From positions 1,922,001 to 1,986,000 of the forward strand of contig NZ_LN881724.1 of the NCBI RefSeq assembly GCF_001457415.1: a stretch of 64,000 bases of DNA, written 5' to 3'. The number at the start of each line of letters is the position of its first letter. Position 1 is the first letter of the stretch. The position numbers and the translations under genes were made by a program. Under the pieces are notes generated by a model. The model saw only the letters and a list, made by a program, of their open reading frames with translations. It did not search any database and was not told the origin of the DNA. Source of the stretch: Gorillibacterium timonense. GTDB lineage: Bacteria > Bacillota > Bacilli > Paenibacillales > NBRC-103111. Of the stretch, positions 61,594 through 64,000 are shown piece after piece.

Positions 61594-62574
61594 ATGGAAT
61601 ACATCAAATTTGGCAATACCGGAATGGACGTCTCCCGAATCTGCCTCGGGTGCATGAGCTTCGGAGAGGCGCTACCGGAATGGCATCAATGGGTGTTGGA
61701 TGAGGAACAGAGCCGTACTGTGATCAAAAGAGCCCTTGAGCTCGGCATCAATTTCTTTGATACAGCCAACATCTATGCGGGAGGGACTAGCGAAGAAATC
61801 ACAGGACGGGCGCTCAAGGACTACGCCAATCGCGATGAGATTGTCCTGGCAACAAAGGTATGGGGACGCATGCATCAAGGCCCCAATGGAGCGGGGCTTT
61901 CTCGAAAGGCCATCCTGAGTGAAATCGACAAAAGCTTAAAGCGATTGGGCACCGATTATGTGGATCTTTACATCATCCATCGCTGGGATTACAACACACC
62001 CATTGAAGAAACCATGGAAGCTCTACACGATGTGGTGAAGTCCGGAAAGGCTCGCTACATCGGCGCTTCGGCTATGTATGCTTGGCAATTTCAGAAAGCT
62101 CAGCATGTGGCGGAGAATAGGGGCTGGACGCGTTTTGTCTCCATGCAAAATCACCTGAACCTCATGTACCGGGAAGAGGAGCGGGAGATGATGCCGCTAT
62201 GCAAGGACCAGAACATTGCGGTCACTCCTTACAGCCCGCTGGCATCGGGAAGACTGATCCGCGACTGGTCGGAAACCACCCATCGGTCCGAAACCGACTA
62301 TATTCAAAAATCCAAGTACGATGCGACCGCCGATGTGGATCGGGTAATCGTGGAGCGCGTGGCGTCCATCGCTAAGGAGCGTGGCGTATCCCACGTCCAT
62401 ATCGCGCTTGCCTGGCTTCTGCAAAAAGAATCGGTTGCCGCCCCCATTGTCGGCGTAACGAAACTAGCGCAGCTGGAGGATGCGGTAGGCGCTCTTGCGG
62501 TGAAGCTAACCCCGGAAGAGGTTGCTTTCCTGGAAGAACCGTATGTCCCGCATCGGGTAGTGGGAGCTCAGTAA
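61594..62574 (+). CDS. Aldo-keto reductase, YajO/AKR11-like
   Basis: A 326-residue AKR. MEYIKFGNTGMDVSRICLGCMSFG starts the barrel; the tetrad is in FDTANIYAGG (D, Y), ATKVWG (K) and YIIHRWDYNTP (H); TPYSPLASGRL and AAPIVGVTK bind NADPH. YajO-type proteins reduce small aldehydes or ketones. It is followed by a second AKR gene after 44 bases. The start is after GGAGGTC. Confidence 0.88.
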   Translation: MEYIKFGNTGMDVSRICLGCMSFGEALPEWHQWVLDEEQSRTVIKRALELGINFFDTANIYAGGTSEEITGRALKDYANRDEIVLATKVWGRMHQGPNGAGLSRKAILSEIDKSLKRLGTDYVDLYIIHRWDYNTPIEETMEALHDVVKSGKARYIGASAMYAWQFQKAQHVAENRGWTRFVSMQNHLNLMYREEEREMMPLCKDQNIAVTPYSPLASGRLIRDWSETTHRSETDYIQKSKYDATADVDRVIVERVASIAKERGVSHVHIALAWLLQKESVAAPIVGVTKLAQLEDAVGALAVKLTPEEVAFLEEPYVPHRVVGAQ

Positions 62575-62618
62575 GGCAGAGATGAATGGCTATAACAAGC
62601 AAGGAGGAGGAACAACAA

Positions 62619-63476
62619 ATGGAATATGTAACGTTAAATAACGGAGTAAAGATGCCCATTCTGGGCTATGGGGTTTACCAGATTCCGGATCCGGCAGAAT
62701 GCGAACGATGTGTGCGGGATGCGATAAGTGTCGGTTACCGTTCCATTGATACTGCGCAAGCTTATCGGAATGAAGAAGCCGTTGGCCGTGCGGTTAAGGA
62801 AAGCGGAATACCTAGAGAGGATTTCTTCATCACCACGAAGGTTTGGATTTCGAATGCGGGCTATGACAAGGCGAAAGCATCTCTTGAGGAATCCTTGAGA
62901 AAGCTTCAGCTTGATTACTTGGACTTGGTTCTTATCCATCAGCCCTTCAATGACTACTATGGCACTTACCGTGCGATGGAGGAGCTCTACAAGGCGGGGA
63001 CAATCAAGGCGATCGGCGTCAGCAACTTCTACCCGGACCGATACATCGACCTTGTTCAATTCAGCGAAGTGGTGCCGGCCGTCAACCAGGTAGAAACCCA
63101 TGTCTTCAACCAGCAAGTGAAGGCGAATGAAATTATGAAGAAATATAACACCCAGATTGAATCCTGGGGGCCTTTCGCCGAAGGAAGAAACGATTTGTTT
63201 ACGAACGCGACCCTCAAAGAAATTGGAGACAAGGTTCAGAAATCGACAGCCCAAGTTGCTTTACGCTTCTTGATTCAGAGTGGCGTGGTTGTTATTCCAA
63301 AGACAGTAAACAAAACGCGTATGGAAGAAAACTTCAACGTGTTTGATTTCGAACTGACGGCAGAAGATATGGTGAAACTAACCTCGCTGGATACGGGAGA
63401 AAGTGCATTTTTCTCTCACTATGATCCGCAAACGGTTGAGTTTTTAACGGATTACGCCAAAAAAGGGCTGGAATAA
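62619..63476 (+). CDS. Aldo-keto reductase, AKR5 type
   Basis: A 285-residue AKR of the 2,5-diketo-gluconate/methylglyoxal reductase group. VTLNNGVKMPILGYGVYQI starts the barrel; tetrad in SIDTAQAYRNEEAVG (D, Y), TTKVWISN (K) and VLIHQPFNDYYG (H); IPKTVNKTRMEEN binds NADPH. The start at 62619 lies after AAGGAGGAGG; an earlier ATG at 62586 has none. A remnant of a similar gene is at 49582. Confidence 0.9.
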   Translation: MEYVTLNNGVKMPILGYGVYQIPDPAECERCVRDAISVGYRSIDTAQAYRNEEAVGRAVKESGIPREDFFITTKVWISNAGYDKAKASLEESLRKLQLDYLDLVLIHQPFNDYYGTYRAMEELYKAGTIKAIGVSNFYPDRYIDLVQFSEVVPAVNQVETHVFNQQVKANEIMKKYNTQIESWGPFAEGRNDLFTNATLKEIGDKVQKSTAQVALRFLIQSGVVVIPKTVNKTRMEENFNVFDFELTAEDMVKLTSLDTGESAFFSHYDPQTVEFLTDYAKKGLE

Positions 63477-63548
63477 AGCTCCTCGGGCATGAAAACAAGC
63501 AAGATGCTGTCCTGTACAGTAAATTCGATGAAGAGGTGGAAACAAAGA

Positions 63549-64000
63549 ATGAAGGCCAATATTATGTATGCTGCAGGCGATGTTCGCGTGGAGGAAATCC
63601 CCGTACCACAATTGCAGGAACCGACCGATGCGATTCTGAAGGTGGTTGCCGCCTGTATTTGCGGAAGCGACCTGCATCCTTATCACAACATGCACGCCCA
63701 TGAGCATGGCGAAGGCGAAGCGATGGGCCATGAAGTGATCGGACGAATCGAAGAAATGGGCTCGGAGGTTTCTGGGTTTACCAAAGGCGATTTGGTCATC
63801 GTGCCTTTTGCCGTCGGAGATAACACCTGCCCCTTTTGTAAAGAAGGACTTATGACGTCCTGCATCCACGGAAGCTTTATGTCGGGCTGCCAAGCCGAAT
63901 ATGTTCGAATTCCTCAAGCACAGGGGAGCATGTTTAAACTGCCTGATGAAATCGATGAGAATTCTCCCTTGCTGCCATCCCTGCTAACCTTGTCAGACGT
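63549..64000 (+). CDS. Zinc-dependent alcohol dehydrogenase (3' end cut by window)
   Basis: The first 150 residues are visible: MKANIMYAAGDVRVEEIPVP, the catalytic zinc Cys in CICGSDLHPYH, GHEVIGRIEEMGSEVSGF and the structural-zinc lobe with NTCPFCKEGLMTSCIHGS (fewer Cys than the classic four). It is the medium-chain dehydrogenase type of threonine/sorbitol-like enzymes. GAGGTGG lies upstream of the ATG. It continues the TetR-controlled operon beyond the right edge. Confidence 0.9.
   Translation, partial: MKANIMYAAGDVRVEEIPVPQLQEPTDAILKVVAACICGSDLHPYHNMHAHEHGEGEAMGHEVIGRIEEMGSEVSGFTKGDLVIVPFAVGDNTCPFCKEGLMTSCIHGSFMSGCQAEYVRIPQAQGSMFKLPDEIDENSPLLPSLLTLSD

Overview
The window looks like a chromosome segment of a spore-forming, endospore-type Firmicute, most likely Paenibacillaceae. 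The reasons are a GerPA/GerPF-type spore coat germination protein, ECF vitamin-type transport with its own S component, OhrR and SigZ relatives, thioredoxin-type arsenate reductase, strong AGGAGG ribosome sites with frequent GTG/TTG starts, and roughly balanced base composition. No rRNA, tRNA, CRISPR array, insertion sequence or prophage block was seen. Genus-level identity is an inference.

Layout. 1-3278: truncated BcrA-type ABC ATPase, its OmpR-type regulator, then small spore and conserved proteins. 3255-5794 (minus): a compact operon of a substrate-binding-protein-like protein without signal peptide, a HypB/UreG-like GTPase and a lone ABC ATPase. 6002-10433: GNAT enzyme, a YdcZ-Crp-YdcZ operon, a membrane J-like protein, a Nudix enzyme and OhrR. 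10602-12753: divergent LysE exporter and MocR regulator. 12874-20824: five-gene SWIM / HEAT / MoxR AAA / DUF5682 / vWA operon, comparable to E. coli yehLMPQ. 21047-25101: DUF2935 protein, an unknown helical protein, two tandem ArsR sensors, a hydrolase and small conserved proteins. 25290-28901 (minus): ECF transporter operon containing a TudS-like desulfidase.

29243-35704: glyoxalase-like protein, DUF3737-PatB-alcohol dehydrogenase operon behind a MerR-type promoter, ROK regulator with an MFS carrier. 35877-41107: AT-rich WYL regulator and PfpI protein, a VOC gene remnant, TrmB regulator with MFS exporter, a solitary tyrosine recombinase. 41276-46213: UbiD-family decarboxylase, a zinc-ribbon/TIR-like protein, AraC regulator, SDR enzyme. 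46340-49716: a cluster of degraded redox genes (MerR, AraC_N, HxlR and aldo-keto reductase fragments) around an intact aldo-keto reductase and an AraC-peptidase-like fusion. 50105-52026: DUF6323-DUF6179 pair. 52121-55401: EamA exporter, SigZ, cytosolic GH5 enzyme.

55486-59383 is an arsenic island: Cys-rich protein, ArsR, Acr3, ArsC, then on the opposite strand a MarR regulator and ArsM, with two gene remnants in the middle. 59492 to the right edge is a TetR-controlled detoxification operon: carboxymuconolactone decarboxylase-like protein, cupin, two aldo-keto reductases and a zinc alcohol dehydrogenase cut by the window edge. Overall the segment is an accessory, stress- and detoxification-oriented region in which many small regulator-plus-enzyme modules sit next to one another and several have decayed.
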